Shown here in pieces: positions 9,348-20,100 of a stretch of DNA of 64,000 bases. Source of the DNA: Tessaracoccus flavescens. GTDB taxonomy: Bacteria > Actinomycetota > Actinomycetes > Propionibacteriales > Propionibacteriaceae. Below the pieces are notes generated by a model, which saw only the letters and a list, made by a program, of their open reading frames with translations, was not told the DNA's origin and did not search any database. The position numbers were made by a program, and so were the translations under genes. Location of the stretch: positions 1,426,001 to 1,490,000 of the forward strand of contig NZ_CP019607.1 in the NCBI RefSeq assembly GCF_001998865.1, given 5' to 3'. Every line of letters starts with the position of its first letter. The stretch's first letter is position 1.

Positions 9348-11095
9348 GCGCGCGGTGCCTCCAAAGTCATAAGTTCCATGAGCGACTCCTGTGTCGCCTC
9401 TTCTCGCGGCAGCTGGCCGGTGATCCGTCCCTCGCTCAGCGCGTAGATCCGGTCACACACCCCCAGGAGCTCTGGCAGCTCCGAGGAGATGACGATGACG
9501 CCGCGGCCGCTCGCGGCGAGTTCGTTGATGATCTGGTAGATCTCGTACTTGGCGCCGACGTCGATGCCGCGGGTGGGCTCGTCGAGGATCAGCACCTCAG
9601 GGTCGGAGAACATCCACTTGCTCAGCACGACCTTCTGCTGGTTGCCGCCCGACAGGTTGCGCGCCGGCTGCTGGATCGATGACGAGCGGATCCGCATCTT
9701 GTCGCGGTACTCGTGGGCGACGACGTCCTCGCGGTTCTTGTCGATCACGCCCTTGTTGCTCAACTTGCCGAGCGCGGCGGCAGAGATGTTGTGCCGGATC
9801 TCCGCGATCAGGTTGAGCCCGAACTTCTTGCGGTCCTCGCTCACGTAGGCGACGCCGTTGGCGATCGCCTTCTGAACGGTTCCGGTGTCGATCTCGACGC
9901 CGTTCTTGAGCACGCGACCCGTGATCCGCGAGCCGTACTGGTGGCCGAAGACGCTCATGGCGAGCTCGGTGCGTCCTGCGCCCATCAGCCCTGCGATGCC
10001 GACGACCTCGCCGGCGCTGACGGTGAGCGAGGCGTCGTCGACGATCACCCGGTGGGTGTCCTCGGGGTGGTGGACCGTCCAGTTCTCGATCCGCAGCAGC
10101 TCTTCGCCGATGTGCGGGTCGCGCGGCGGGAACCGGTGGTCGAGCGGTCGGCCGACCATGGAGCGGATGAGCCGCTGTTCCGTGACGGGTTCGTCTGGTG
10201 CGGCGACACTGGCGCCTGGCGCATCGGAGATCGCCTCGAGCTCCTCGTCGACCGAGTCGAGGACGCTGCCGATCCGGCCGAGTTCCTCTCCCCCATCCAC
10301 GACGCCGTCTTGACCCGCTTCCGGCTCCGGTTCGGCCCTCGTCGGCTCGGGAGAGGCGACCGGGGTAGCGACGGGTTCGGGGATCGGGGCAGCCTCGCGG
10401 CGGGCACCCGGCTGGTTGTCGAGCGTCTCGACGACGGAGCCGTCGCGGATGACGGTGATCGCGTCCGCGATGGCCATGATCTCGTTGAGCTTGTGGGAGA
10501 TGATGATCTGCGTCACCCCCTCGGCCTTGAGCGATCGCATCAGGCCGAGCAGGTGGGCGGAGTCCTCGTCGTTGAGGGCGGCGGTCGGCTCGTCGAGGAT
10601 GAGCAGGTGCACGTTCTTCGAGAGCGCCTTGGCGATCTCGACCAGTTGCTGCTTGCCGACGCCGATGTCGAGCACCCTGGTCTCCGGGCGTTCCCTCAGG
10701 CCGACGCGCTGCAGCAGGGCCTTCGCCTCGGACATGGTGGTGCGCCAGTCGATCACGCCACCCTTTGACCGCTCGTTGCCGAGGAAGATGTTCTCCCCGA
10801 TGGAGAGGTACGGGGAGAGGCCCAGTTCCTGGTGGATGATCACGATGCCGTCCGCCTCGCTGTCACGAAGCGACCTGAACCGTGCCTCCCTCCCCTCGTA
10901 GACGATCTCGCCCTCATAGGTGCCGTGCGGGTAGAGCCCGGAGAGGACATTCATGAGCGTTGACTTGCCTGCGCCGTTCTCGCCGCAGATGGCATGGATC
11001 TCCCCGGGCATGACCGTCATGGTCACGTCGCTGAGAGCGCGCACCGGGCCGAACGTCTTTCCGATGCCGCGCATCTCCAGGATGGGTTCGCTCAC
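9344..11095 (-). CDS. gguA: Sugar ABC transporter ATP-binding protein (GguA/XylG type) with acidic insertion
   Basis: 583 residues, two fused ABC domains. Domain 1 has Walker A GENGAGKS (38-45), the Q-loop region [11 protein letters not shown], a signature-like [10 protein letters not shown] (146-155) and Walker B LLILDEPT (164-171). Domain 2 starts near 330, with the degenerate Walker [11 protein letters not shown] usual in this family, LSGGNQQKV and a second LILDEPTRG. It energises the permease encoded downstream. Homologues are about 500-515 residues; the surplus is a Pro/Glu/Ala-rich segment at about 227-303, between VVETLD and [12 protein letters not shown], exactly at the inter-domain linker. 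It stays in frame and has similar base composition, so it is probably a lineage-specific linker, not a foreign insertion. The substrate-binding gene is 32 bases upstream. Confidence 0.92.
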   Translation of the reverse strand: MSEPILEMRGIGKTFGPVRALSDVTMTVMPGEIHAICGENGAGKSTLMNVLSGLYPHGTYEGEIVYEGREARFRSLRDSEADGIVIIHQELGLSPYLSIGENIFLGNERSKGGVIDWRTTMSEAKALLQRVGLRERPETRVLDIGVGKQQLVEIAKALSKNVHLLILDEPTAALNDEDSAHLLGLMRSLKAEGVTQIIISHKLNEIMAIADAITVIRDGSVVETLDNQPGARREAAPIPEPVATPVASPEPTRAEPEPEAGQDGVVDGGEELGRIGSVLDSVDEELEAISDAPGASVAAPDEPVTEQRLIRSMVGRPLDHRFPPRDPHIGEELLRIENWTVHHPEDTHRVIVDDASLTVSAGEVVGIAGLMGAGRTELAMSVFGHQYGSRITGRVLKNGVEIDTGTVQKAIANGVAYVSEDRKKFGLNLIAEIRHNISAAALGKLSNKGVIDKNREDVVAHEYRDKMRIRSSSIQQPARNLSGGNQQKVVLSKWMFSDPEVLILDEPTRGIDVGAKYEIYQIINELAASGRGVIVISSELPELLGVCDRIYALSEGRITGQLPREEATQESLMELMTLEAPRA

Positions 11096-11127
11096 GTGTT
11101 GCTCCTGTCCTCTCCGGGCTCAGTGAC

Positions 11128-12288
11128 TCAGAGGCCGAGGTCTTCTGCCTTGTAGAAGCCCGAGTCGACGAGCGCGGTCTTGACGGTGTCCTTGGTGACG
11201 ACCTCCGGCTCGACCAGGTAGGTGGGCACGACGAGCTTGCCGTTGTCGTAGGTCTCGGTGTCGTTGACCTCGACCTCTTCACCCTTGATGATCTGCTCGA
11301 CCATCTTGGCCACCTGCTCGCCTAGCTTGCGGGTGTCCTTCCACACCGTCATCGACTGCTTGCCCTCGAGCATGGCCTTGGTGTTGGCGAGGTCGGCGTC
11401 CTGGCCGGTGAGCAGCGGCCAGTCGGTGCCGACCTTGTAGCCCGCACCGTCGAGGGCCTGCTGGATGCCGAGCGCGAGCGAGTCGTTGGGCGACAGGACG
11501 ATGTTGACCTTCTTGCCGCTGTAGAACGAGTTGAGTCGGTTCTCCATCTCGGCCTGCGCCTTGGCGGACTCCCAGCCGGGGATGCCGATCGACTGCCACT
11601 CCTCGTTCGACTTGGGCGCCTTGCCCGACGGCACGGTGAACTCGCCGCTGGTGACCTTCTCGCCGATCTTGTCCCACGCACCGGAGAAGAAGAACTTGGC
11701 GTTGTTATCGTCGGGAGACCCGGCGAAGGGCTCGAGGTTGATCGAGCCGTCTGCGCCCTTGTACTGGTCGATGTTGTCGAGGATGAACTGCCCCTGGAGC
11801 TGGCCGACCTTGTAGTTGTCGAAGGTGGCGTAGTAGTTGACGTTCTCGGAGCCGTTGATCAGGCGGTCGTAGGCGATGACGGTCGCGCCCTGCGACTTGG
11901 CCTGGTCGAGGACGGGGCCGAGCGCCGTGCCGTCGATCGAGGCGATGACGAGCACCTTCGCGCCGTCATTGAGCATGTTCTGCAGCTGGTTGTTCTGCTG
12001 GTCCTGCTTGTTGTCCGCGTACTGCAGGCTCGTCTTGAAGCCTGCGGCGGTCAGCAGTTCGACGAGGTGCGAGCCGTCGCGGTTCCAACGCTCGAGGCTC
12101 TTGGTCGGCATCGCGATGCCGATCAGTTCCCCACCCGTGGCGGCGCTCTCGGTGGAGGCGGGCTCGGTGCCGGCGTCCGTTGCGGCCGCAGTGGTGGCCG
12201 TCTCACGCTCGGCGCTGCAGGCGCTGAGCATGCCGACGGCGGCTGCAGCAGAGGAGAACGCGAGCAGGCTACGACGCGAAATATCCAT
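11128..12288 (-). CDS. chvE: Sugar ABC transporter substrate-binding lipoprotein (ChvE type)
   Basis: 386 residues. ATG 12288 is chosen because it opens a signal peptide (MDISRRSLLAFSSAA, then G-M-L-S-A-C) with a lipobox ending at Cys23; a longer frame upstream would bury this. The mature part is a periplasmic-binding-protein-1 fold: IGIAMPTKSLERWNRDG, NQLQNMLNDGAKVLVIAS, VIAYDRLI and NDSLALGIQQAL are typical of ChvE/XylF-like multiple-monosaccharide binding proteins. A Thr/Ala-rich linker of about 30 residues joins the lipid anchor to the domain. It is the first gene of the transport operon, as usual for binding proteins. A promoter and palindrome are visible about 90-120 bases upstream. Confidence 0.93.
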   Translation of the reverse strand: MDISRRSLLAFSSAAAAVGMLSACSAERETATTAAATDAGTEPASTESAATGGELIGIAMPTKSLERWNRDGSHLVELLTAAGFKTSLQYADNKQDQQNNQLQNMLNDGAKVLVIASIDGTALGPVLDQAKSQGATVIAYDRLINGSENVNYYATFDNYKVGQLQGQFILDNIDQYKGADGSINLEPFAGSPDDNNAKFFFSGAWDKIGEKVTSGEFTVPSGKAPKSNEEWQSIGIPGWESAKAQAEMENRLNSFYSGKKVNIVLSPNDSLALGIQQALDGAGYKVGTDWPLLTGQDADLANTKAMLEGKQSMTVWKDTRKLGEQVAKMVEQIIKGEEVEVNDTETYDNGKLVVPTYLVEPEVVTKDTVKTALVDSGFYKAEDLGL

Positions 12289-12376
12289 GACGAAGGTCCC
12301 TTCTGTGCGGCTCCATCGCCGCACCCTTTGGCACGAGCCGCGCACCGTTGCGGGGCCCGCCAGGTTTTGTTGTCTA

Positions 12377-12410
12377 CTAATACTTAGCCCTCTTCGCGGG
12401 CCCACGTCAA
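12377..12410 (-). promoter_or_regulatory. Promoter and palindromic operator candidate of the sugar ABC operon
   Basis: Reading the minus strand, TTGACG (12410-12405) is followed after 18 bases by TAAGTA (12386-12381). The likely -10 is overlapped by the inverted repeat CTAA-TAC-TTAG (12377-12387). A repressor of the ROK or LacI kind binding here would block RNA polymerase. The identity of the regulator is inference. Confidence 0.45.
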
Positions 12411-12537
12411 GTTCATGGGCCCCCTGGGAGATAACGATTTCGACACAATGTGCCGACAAGCACCGGGGTTGGACCAGCCACGGCGGGTCGCGCGAGGGAT
12501 GCCCGACCCCCCCGGACTTGCTCAATACGACGACGCG

Positions 12538-12543
12538 TAGTAT
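12538..12543 (+). promoter_or_regulatory. Possible -10 element of the pyrophosphatase gene
   Basis: TAGTAT lies 55 bases before the start codon in the divergent interval between the sugar operon and the pyrophosphatase. The only -35-like hexamer (TTGCTC at 12518) is just 14 bases away, so the call is weak. Confidence 0.25.
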
Positions 12544-12597
12544 GACGAGCGACGGCAACGACGCCGTCGTGACCTGATTTCAGGAGAAGTGGTCGCC

Positions 12598-15063
<2,466 letters not shown>

Positions 15064-15072
15064 CCCTTGACG

Positions 15073-15102
15073 CCGGCGCCCCACAGACCCGTGGGGCGCC
15101 GG
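15073..15102 (+). terminator. Terminator of the pyrophosphatase gene
   Basis: A perfect 12-bp stem (CCGGCGCCCCAC with GTGGGGCGCCGG) and 6-nt loop begins 10 bases after the stop codon. It is very GC-rich with no long T-run, as is common in high-GC genomes. Confidence 0.75.
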
Positions 15103-15121
15103 TTCCATGTCTGGGCATGGA

Positions 15122-15162
15122 GACGCCCCGCGACCCAGGGGGAGAGGTGGTCGCGGGGCGTC
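15122..15162 (-). terminator. Terminator of the M23 peptidase gene
   Basis: A perfect 14-bp stem, GACGCCCCGCGACC and GGTCGCGGGGCGTC, with a 13-nt loop lies 18 bases after the minus-strand stop at 15181. Two hairpins back to back separate the convergent genes. Confidence 0.7.
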
Positions 15163-15180
15163 GGTCCTGCCGGGCCGGAC

Positions 15181-16362
15181 TCAGAGAGTCAGCCCGAGGC
15201 TGTTCAGGAACGCGGCCGGGTTGGACGCCGAGTAGACGTCACCGGGACGCACGCCCGGCTTGTAGTACTCGAAGTGCAGGTGGGCGCCGAAGGCGCGGCC
15301 GGTCTCACCGACCTTGCCGATCTGCTGTCCTGCGGTGACCTTCGTCCCTGGCGCGACGGTCTTGGCGCTGAGGTGCGCGTAGAGCGTGTGCGAACCGTCC
15401 TCGGCCTGGATGACGACGTGCGTGCCTGCCCAACCGCCTGCGCTCGAGGCGACGATGGTTCCCGAGACGACCGCGTAGACGGGGGTTCCGGTGGGGGCGG
15501 AGAAGTCGAGCCCGGTGTGGTAGCGCGACCAGGATCCGGTGGCTCCGAAGCCTGCGCTGTTGCGGTAGGTCCCCTTCGCGAGCGGGAGCGAGGCCCCGTC
15601 GACCGCGAGGTTGCTGGAGGTCGCCGCGACCGTCTGGTCGGCAGCCGCATCGGAGGCAGCGCGACGCGGGGTCGAGTCCGACGACCCGGAGGAGTCACCG
15701 TCGTAGTTGCGCGAGGAGCGCTTGGGCGTGTAGTCCGACGAGTCATAGGAGCGGTCGGAGTCGCCGGAGTACCTGTGGGAGCTCTTCTTCGTGGAGCTCT
15801 TCTTGGTGGAGGTCGACTTCTCGGGGGTCGACTTCTCGGAGGTCGAGCTCGTGGTGGTTTCCTTCGACGAGGTGGCCTGCTCGGTGGAGGTGCTCTCCTG
15901 CGTAGGCGCGGGGGTCGGGGTGGGCTCAGGGGTTGCCTCGACGGTGAGCTCGTCGACCGAACCGATGGGCTCGTCCGGGGTCGAGGGCTGCTCGTACTCC
16001 CAGTCGCCGTCGGAACCCGAATCGCCGGACCCCTCGTCAGAACCGTTGTCCGAGCCCGAGCCATTGTCCGAACCGGAACCGTTGTCCGAACCGGAACCGT
16101 TGTCCGAGCCGGAGCCGTTGTTCCCGGAGTCCGAACCCGAACCGGAGTCGGAGCCCGAGTCGTTGGAGTCGCCCGATGAGCTGCCGGTCTGGACAGTCGT
16201 GACGGGGGCGGTGTCGTCCGCCGAGGCGGTTCCGACGCCGAGTCCGGCCAGACCGATGGTGGCTGCAGCCAGGCTCACAGTTGCCTTGCGCCACCAGGTG
16301 CCCTGCTCGTTCGGCGCGGTGTAGCCGAGAGCACGACGGGGGTGGATGGAGTGGTTCTTCAC
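15181..16362 (-). CDS. Secreted M23 (LytM-type) peptidoglycan endopeptidase with Ser/Asp/Gly repeat linker
   Basis: 393 residues from GTG 16362, preceded by AAGGAG at a 6-base distance. A long N-terminal region with basic residues leads into a signal peptide (VSLAAATIGLAGLGVG, cut near TASA-D). Residues about 55-110 are a low-complexity tract with repeated S-D-N-G-S-G, then a Pro/Glu/Thr region and a Lys/Ser/Arg-rich stretch. The C-terminal M23 domain (about 270-385) has H-T-G-L-D-F (metal ligands His and Asp), Y-A-H-L-S and H-L-H-F-E. Such enzymes cleave cell-wall crossbridges during division or remodelling. The gene stands alone and has a 220-base upstream region with palindrome and direct repeats, suggesting regulated expression. 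Confidence 0.92.
   Translation of the reverse strand: MKNHSIHPRRALGYTAPNEQGTWWRKATVSLAAATIGLAGLGVGTASADDTAPVTTVQTGSSSGDSNDSGSDSGSGSDSGNNGSGSDNGSGSDNGSGSDNGSGSDNGSDEGSGDSGSDGDWEYEQPSTPDEPIGSVDELTVEATPEPTPTPAPTQESTSTEQATSSKETTTSSTSEKSTPEKSTSTKKSSTKKSSHRYSGDSDRSYDSSDYTPKRSSRNYDGDSSGSSDSTPRRAASDAAADQTVAATSSNLAVDGASLPLAKGTYRNSAGFGATGSWSRYHTGLDFSAPTGTPVYAVVSGTIVASSAGGWAGTHVVIQAEDGSHTLYAHLSAKTVAPGTKVTAGQQIGKVGETGRAFGAHLHFEYYKPGVRPGDVYSASNPAAFLNSLGLTL
16043..16120. repeat. 18-bp tandem repeats coding S-D-N-G-S-G
   Basis: About four copies of an 18-bp unit (CCGTTGTCCGAACCGGAA on the plus strand) encode the repeated S-D-N-G-S-G of the M23 protein linker. Copies differ at a few third positions. Copy number is likely variable between strains. 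Confidence 0.8.
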
Positions 16363-16394
16363 TGTGGTCTCCTTGGATTGAGTGCTCCTACAGT

Positions 16395-16409
16395 CTGAGA
16401 GTTTCTCAG
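16395..16409. promoter_or_regulatory. 15-bp palindrome upstream of the M23 gene
   Basis: CTGAGA-GTT-TCTCAG lies 33-47 bases before the GTG start of the peptidase gene, where a promoter or operator is expected. No regulator can be named. Confidence 0.4.
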
Positions 16410-16506
16410 GGAAAACTCAAACTTCTTGAGCGCTTCCCACAGGATTCCACCCACAGCAGACGACCACTATCGCTCAGAACACGCTCACCTTTACCTGAAA
16501 TCCTCT

Positions 16507-16523
16507 CAGGTTCCTCACAGGTT
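16507..16523 (-). promoter_or_regulatory. Direct repeat AACCTG with 11-bp period
   Basis: On the minus strand AACCTG occurs twice, exactly 11 bp apart (16523-16518 and 16512-16507), each followed by G/A-AGG. Direct repeats with one-turn spacing are typical for OmpR-family response regulators. MtrA controls M23 peptidase genes in corynebacteria and mycobacteria, so an MtrA-like site is possible but inferred. Confidence 0.35.
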
Positions 16524-16547
16524 CACCGTCGACTGGAGGGCATGGAA

Positions 16548-16575
16548 AAGGGCCGTGCCCTCAGGCACGGCCCTT
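16548..16575 (-). terminator. Terminator of the FKBP gene
   Basis: A perfect 12-bp stem (AAGGGCCGTGCC and GGCACGGCCCTT) with loop CTCA lies 11 bases after the minus-strand stop codon. The minus-strand transcript then reads CTTTTCC, a short T-run. Confidence 0.8.
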
Positions 16576-16585
16576 GAGTCTCGGC

Positions 16586-16966
16586 TCAGTTGAGGCCGAC
16601 GAGGTCACACACGAAGATCAGGGTCTCGCCGGGGCCGATGACGCCACCGGCACCGCGATCGCCGTAGGCGAGGTGGGACGGGATGGTGAGCTGACGGCGA
16701 CCGCCGACCTTCATCCCCTGGATTCCCTGGTCCCAGCCCTGGATGACCCGGCCGCCGCCGAGCGGGAAGGACAGCGGTGCGCCACGGTTCCAGGAGGAAT
16801 CGAACTCCTCGCCGGAGCTGAAGGCCACACCCACGTAGTGGACGTGCGCGACGTCGCCGGCCTTGGCCTCTGCGCCGTCGCCCTCGACGATGTCGGTGAT
16901 GACAAGGTCAGCCGGGGGCTCGCCGCCCGGGAAGTCGACCTCTGGCTTCTCGTTCATGTTGGTCAT
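16586..16966 (-). CDS. FKBP-type peptidyl-prolyl cis-trans isomerase
   Basis: 126 residues, one FKBP domain without signal peptide, so cytoplasmic. Hallmarks are H-V-H-Y-V-G, E-F-D-S-S-W-N-R-G, V-I-Q-G-W-D-Q-G-I-Q-G-M-K-V-G-G-R-R, L-T-I-P-S-H-L-A-Y-G and L-I-F-V-C-D-L at the C-terminus. It catalyses isomerisation of X-Pro bonds and may assist protein folding. Length fits single-domain actinobacterial FKBPs. The start MTNMNEKPEVDFP is used; the second Met is an alternative. It is followed by a clear terminator and preceded by the convergent end of the same-strand GT87 gene only 10 bases away, so the two may be co-transcribed. Confidence 0.95.
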   Translation of the reverse strand: MTNMNEKPEVDFPGGEPPADLVITDIVEGDGAEAKAGDVAHVHYVGVAFSSGEEFDSSWNRGAPLSFPLGGGRVIQGWDQGIQGMKVGGRRQLTIPSHLAYGDRGAGGVIGPGETLIFVCDLVGLN

Positions 16967-16976
16967 GGTGCCGAGC

Positions 16977-18326
16977 CTACCCGGCCGCGACCTCCGGGTC
17001 AGGCCGACGTCGGGGCCAGCACGCCGCCAGGAACAGCGTGGCGAGCGCGAGCAGGGCCCACAGCGTCTGAGCGTTACCGAGCACCTGCTGCCACGGTGTC
17101 CACTGGACCACGCCGTCGTCGACGATCGGCTGTTCCCAGATGATCCGCGAGTAGAAGACCCACACGCCGAGCGCTGCGACCGCTCCCCCGACCCAGGCGA
17201 CAGGGGCCGGTTCCGTGCGCCACAGGAACGCGAGCACGAGGATGGCGGGGACGCACCAGACCCAGTGGTGCGACCAGGACACCGGCGAGGCGAGCAGCGA
17301 GTACAGGCCCATCGTCACGATGGCCGCCGCCTCGAGGCCAACGGCGGAGAGTCGCCACATCAGCCAGAGCAGGCTGAGCCCGAGCACTGCGCAGGAGGCG
17401 AACCAGACGATGCTCGCGGTGGTGTCGTCGAGGATCAGGCGCTGGACGAGGCCGTTGATGGACTGGTTGGCAAGGTAGGCCAGGTTGCCGATCCGGTCGG
17501 TCGAGACGATGGTCTCGGTCCAGTAGGTGACCGAGTCACGCCACGTGACGGCGAACCCGATCGCGGTGTAGACGAGTGCTGAGGCGATCCCGACGAGCAT
17601 CGCCCGCCACTGCTTCCGGACCAGGAAGTAGGCGAGGAACACCGCCGGGGTGAGCTTGATCGCCAGCGCGAGGCCGACGAGGCAGCCCTGCCATTTCCGG
17701 CCACGCAGGGCGATCAGATCGATCACCACGAGGGCCATCAGCACGTTGTTGATCTGCCCGAACCAGATGGTCTCGCGCATCGGTCCGATCCACATCGTCG
17801 CGCCGGTGAGCGCGACGGCGAACCAGGCGGCGCGGCTCCCGGTGAGCCCGCTCACCTCCTTCGACACCACCCACACCCCTACCGCGAAGGCGACGATCGA
17901 GACGACGGTGAACAGCGCGGAGGCGACCTTGAGCGGCATCAGCGCGAGCGGCGCAAACAGAATCGCGGCGATCGGCGGATAGGTGAACGGCAGGTTGGCG
18001 CCCAGCTCGATGTCGGGCAGTCGTCCATAGAGGTCGCCGCCCTGCAGCAGCACCTGTCCTCCGAGCCGGTAGACGTCGAGGTCGGTGCGGTAGACGTTGG
18101 CACCCCGCTTCGCCATCCAGAACTCCTCGAGTCCCGGCACCCCGTAGAGCAGCAGGAACGCCCCCACCCCGACCGAGGCGAGCGCGAGGATCCGGAAGGC
18201 CCAGTTGTCCAGGACCCGTCCCGCGATCTCGGCGACACGGGCCCGGGCCGGGTGCGGCGAGGTCTCCATGGCGGCCATTGTGTCACTGCCAGGAGGGGCA
18301 CCGCTTCTGCGATCAGACCGCGTCAA
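16977..18326 (-). CDS. GT87 polyprenyl-phosphate mannosyltransferase (PimE-like)
   Basis: 449 residues with about ten membrane helices. It belongs to the GT-C family GT87 (DUF2029). After the first helix comes DLDVYRLGG with the catalytic-type acidic residue, then L-Y-G and the family signature LPFTYPPIAAILFAPLAL; a later loop has SPVSWSHHWVW. In mycobacteria PimE uses polyprenyl-phosphate-mannose to extend phosphatidylinositol mannosides; a role in PIM, lipomannan or related glycolipids is inferred. Starts at 18326, 18278 (MAAMETSP) or 18269 are possible, and the later ones look better because the first 16 residues are unlike the family. It precedes the FKBP gene on the same strand. Confidence 0.85.
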   Translation of the reverse strand: MTRSDRRSGAPPGSDTMAAMETSPHPARARVAEIAGRVLDNWAFRILALASVGVGAFLLLYGVPGLEEFWMAKRGANVYRTDLDVYRLGGQVLLQGGDLYGRLPDIELGANLPFTYPPIAAILFAPLALMPLKVASALFTVVSIVAFAVGVWVVSKEVSGLTGSRAAWFAVALTGATMWIGPMRETIWFGQINNVLMALVVIDLIALRGRKWQGCLVGLALAIKLTPAVFLAYFLVRKQWRAMLVGIASALVYTAIGFAVTWRDSVTYWTETIVSTDRIGNLAYLANQSINGLVQRLILDDTTASIVWFASCAVLGLSLLWLMWRLSAVGLEAAAIVTMGLYSLLASPVSWSHHWVWCVPAILVLAFLWRTEPAPVAWVGGAVAALGVWVFYSRIIWEQPIVDDGVVQWTPWQQVLGNAQTLWALLALATLFLAACWPRRRPDPEVAAG

Positions 18327-18353
18327 ACCGCCCGGTGGACACCGAGGCCCGAT

Positions 18354-18893
18354 TCACGCGGCGGTCGGGGGCTCAGCCGGGTCCAGCGCGGCAAGCGCCG
18401 CAGCCAGGACATCCACCGGCGCCGCCGAGGTGTCCAGCACGGCGTGCTGGCCCTCCCATGGCTCGAAGGCCCGGGCCCTGGCCTCCACCTCGGTCCAGTC
18501 GGGCTCCGGCACGTGGGCCAGACCGCGGTCGCGGCCGTTGAGTCGCTCCCGATGTTCGTCGAGGTCGGCGAGGACGAGCAGGAGCGTGATCAGCTGCGCC
18601 CCGGTCGCCTCGGCTGCCCGCTGCCAGGTCTCACGCGCGGGCGACGAGTCGTTGACCGCGTCCACCACGACGGTGTGCCCCAGCGCCAGGTTCTCCTCCG
18701 CCACCGCCCGAGCGGCCTCGTAGGCCGCGACGCCCGTCGTCCAGTCGGCGGGGAGCCCGGCGCCGAGGAGGGCGTCCTCGACGAGGTCGACGCTGACCCG
18801 AACCGCCCGCAGAGTCGACCCGAGACCGTCCGCGAGCGTCGTCTTCCCCACGCCCGGCAGCCCGGACACCACGATCAGCCTCGACCCGTCCAT
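18354..18893 (-). CDS. P-loop kinase/AAA ATP-binding protein
   Basis: 179 residues from ATG 18893. A Walker A at the N-terminus, VVSGLPGVGKTTLA, is followed by S-V-D-L-V-E and a VVVDAVN strand with D-S-S-P-A-R, the arrangement of small zeta-toxin or gluconate-kinase-like P-loop kinases that phosphorylate small molecules. A lid-like basic stretch E-H-R-E-R-L-N-G-R-D-R is visible, and the C-terminus is Ala/Pro-rich. A far longer open frame exists upstream on this strand, but it runs antisense through the FemX gene and is not real. The substrate is unknown. The GT87 gene begins 27 bases downstream. Confidence 0.8.
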   Translation of the reverse strand: MDGSRLIVVSGLPGVGKTTLADGLGSTLRAVRVSVDLVEDALLGAGLPADWTTGVAAYEAARAVAEENLALGHTVVVDAVNDSSPARETWQRAAEATGAQLITLLLVLADLDEHRERLNGRDRGLAHVPEPDWTEVEARARAFEPWEGQHAVLDTSAAPVDVLAAALAALDPAEPPTAA

Positions 18894-18968
18894 CCCCGAG
18901 ACGCTACGACATCGCGGTCGCACACGCCGAAATGATCCCCGGCCGGGCCCGCCCGGTAGCCTGTTGCT

Positions 18969-20096
18969 GTGAGCATCACCTGTCGTCCCATCTCCGCCGA
19001 GGAACATCTCGGCTTCATCGACCAGCGCGGATCGGCCTCGTTCCTGCAGACGCCGGCCTGGGCGCGCGTGAAGTCCGAATGGCGTGGTAAGTCCGTCGGC
19101 TTCTTCGACGGCGACCAGCTGACCGGCGTCGGTCTCGTGCTCTACCGGCAGCTGCCGAAGCTGAAGCGCTACCTGGCCTACCTTCCAGAGGGGCCGGTGC
19201 TCGACTGGTCCCGCAGTGACCTCGGCGAGCACCTCTCCGCCCTTGTCGCCCACGCGAAGAAGCGGCGCGCCTTCGCGGTCCGGATCGGACCGGCCATCGT
19301 CCAGCGGCGGTGGTCGCCCGCCACCATCAAGGCCGCGATCGCCGATGAGAGCATCACGCGTCTCTCCGAGATGACGCCGGATGAGACCGTCCTGGTCGCC
19401 ACGCGTGCCCGCAACGAGCTGATCCATGCCGGCTGGGTGACCGACGAGACGGGCCACGGCTTCGCGGCCGGCCAGCCGATGTTCAACTTCCAGCTCCCGC
19501 TGCGCCACCCCGACGGCACGCAGAAGTCCGAGGATGAGCTCCTCAAGGGCATGAACCAGCTGTGGCGGCGCAACATCAAGAAGGCCACCAAGGAGGGCGT
19601 CACCGTCCGAACGGGCACGCGCGCCGAGCTGGCCGACTTCCATCGGATCTATCTCGAGACGGCCGAGCGCGACGGCTTCACCGGCCGTTCGCTTGGGTAC
19701 TTCGAGAAGATGTGGGACGAGCTGAACGCCGAGCGCCCCGACCGGATGAAGCTGTACCTCTCCGAACACGAGGGCGATCTGGTGGCGGCCACGACGATGG
19801 TGCAGGTCGGTGAGCATGCCTGGTACTCCTATGGCGCCTCCACCAACGCCAAGCGTGAGGTTCGCGGCTCGAACGCCATCCAGTGGCAGATGATCCGCGA
19901 CGCGAACGCGGCGGGCTGCGCCGTCTACGACCTGCGCGGCATCACGGAAGGGGTCGGGGCCGACGACCCGGAGATCGGGCTGATCCAGTTCAAGGTCGGC
20001 ACGGGAGGCGAGGCTGTCGCCTACCTCGGCGAATGGGACTACGCGATCAACAAGCCCCTGCACTTCGCCTTCAACCTCTACCTGAAGCGGCGGTGA
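18969..20096 (+). CDS. FemX/FemAB-type peptidyltransferase for peptidoglycan crossbridges
   Basis: 375 residues from GTG 18969. Two GNAT-like subdomains of the FemXAB family: an N-terminal half with FLQTPAWARVKSEW and LPEGPVLDW, a pair of helices with L-W-R-R-N-I-K-K-A, and a C-terminal half with LYLSEHEGDLVAATT, AWYSYGAS and a Y-D-L-R-G-I-T-E motif. These enzymes use aminoacyl-tRNA to add an amino acid to the lipid II stem peptide, at the cytoplasmic membrane face. The alanine-racemase-like gene starts 4 bases after its stop, so the two probably form one operon serving cell-wall amino-acid supply. Which amino acid is added is unknown. Confidence 0.9.
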   Translation: MSITCRPISAEEHLGFIDQRGSASFLQTPAWARVKSEWRGKSVGFFDGDQLTGVGLVLYRQLPKLKRYLAYLPEGPVLDWSRSDLGEHLSALVAHAKKRRAFAVRIGPAIVQRRWSPATIKAAIADESITRLSEMTPDETVLVATRARNELIHAGWVTDETGHGFAAGQPMFNFQLPLRHPDGTQKSEDELLKGMNQLWRRNIKKATKEGVTVRTGTRAELADFHRIYLETAERDGFTGRSLGYFEKMWDELNAERPDRMKLYLSEHEGDLVAATTMVQVGEHAWYSYGASTNAKREVRGSNAIQWQMIRDANAAGCAVYDLRGITEGVGADDPEIGLIQFKVGTGGEAVAYLGEWDYAINKPLHFAFNLYLKRR

Positions 20097-20100
20097 CCCG

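Noticed and set aside
16363..16547. ydaO-type riboswitch upstream of the M23 gene
   Set aside because: Such genes in actinobacteria can have this riboswitch, but I find none of its conserved core words; only short palindromes and direct repeats are present.
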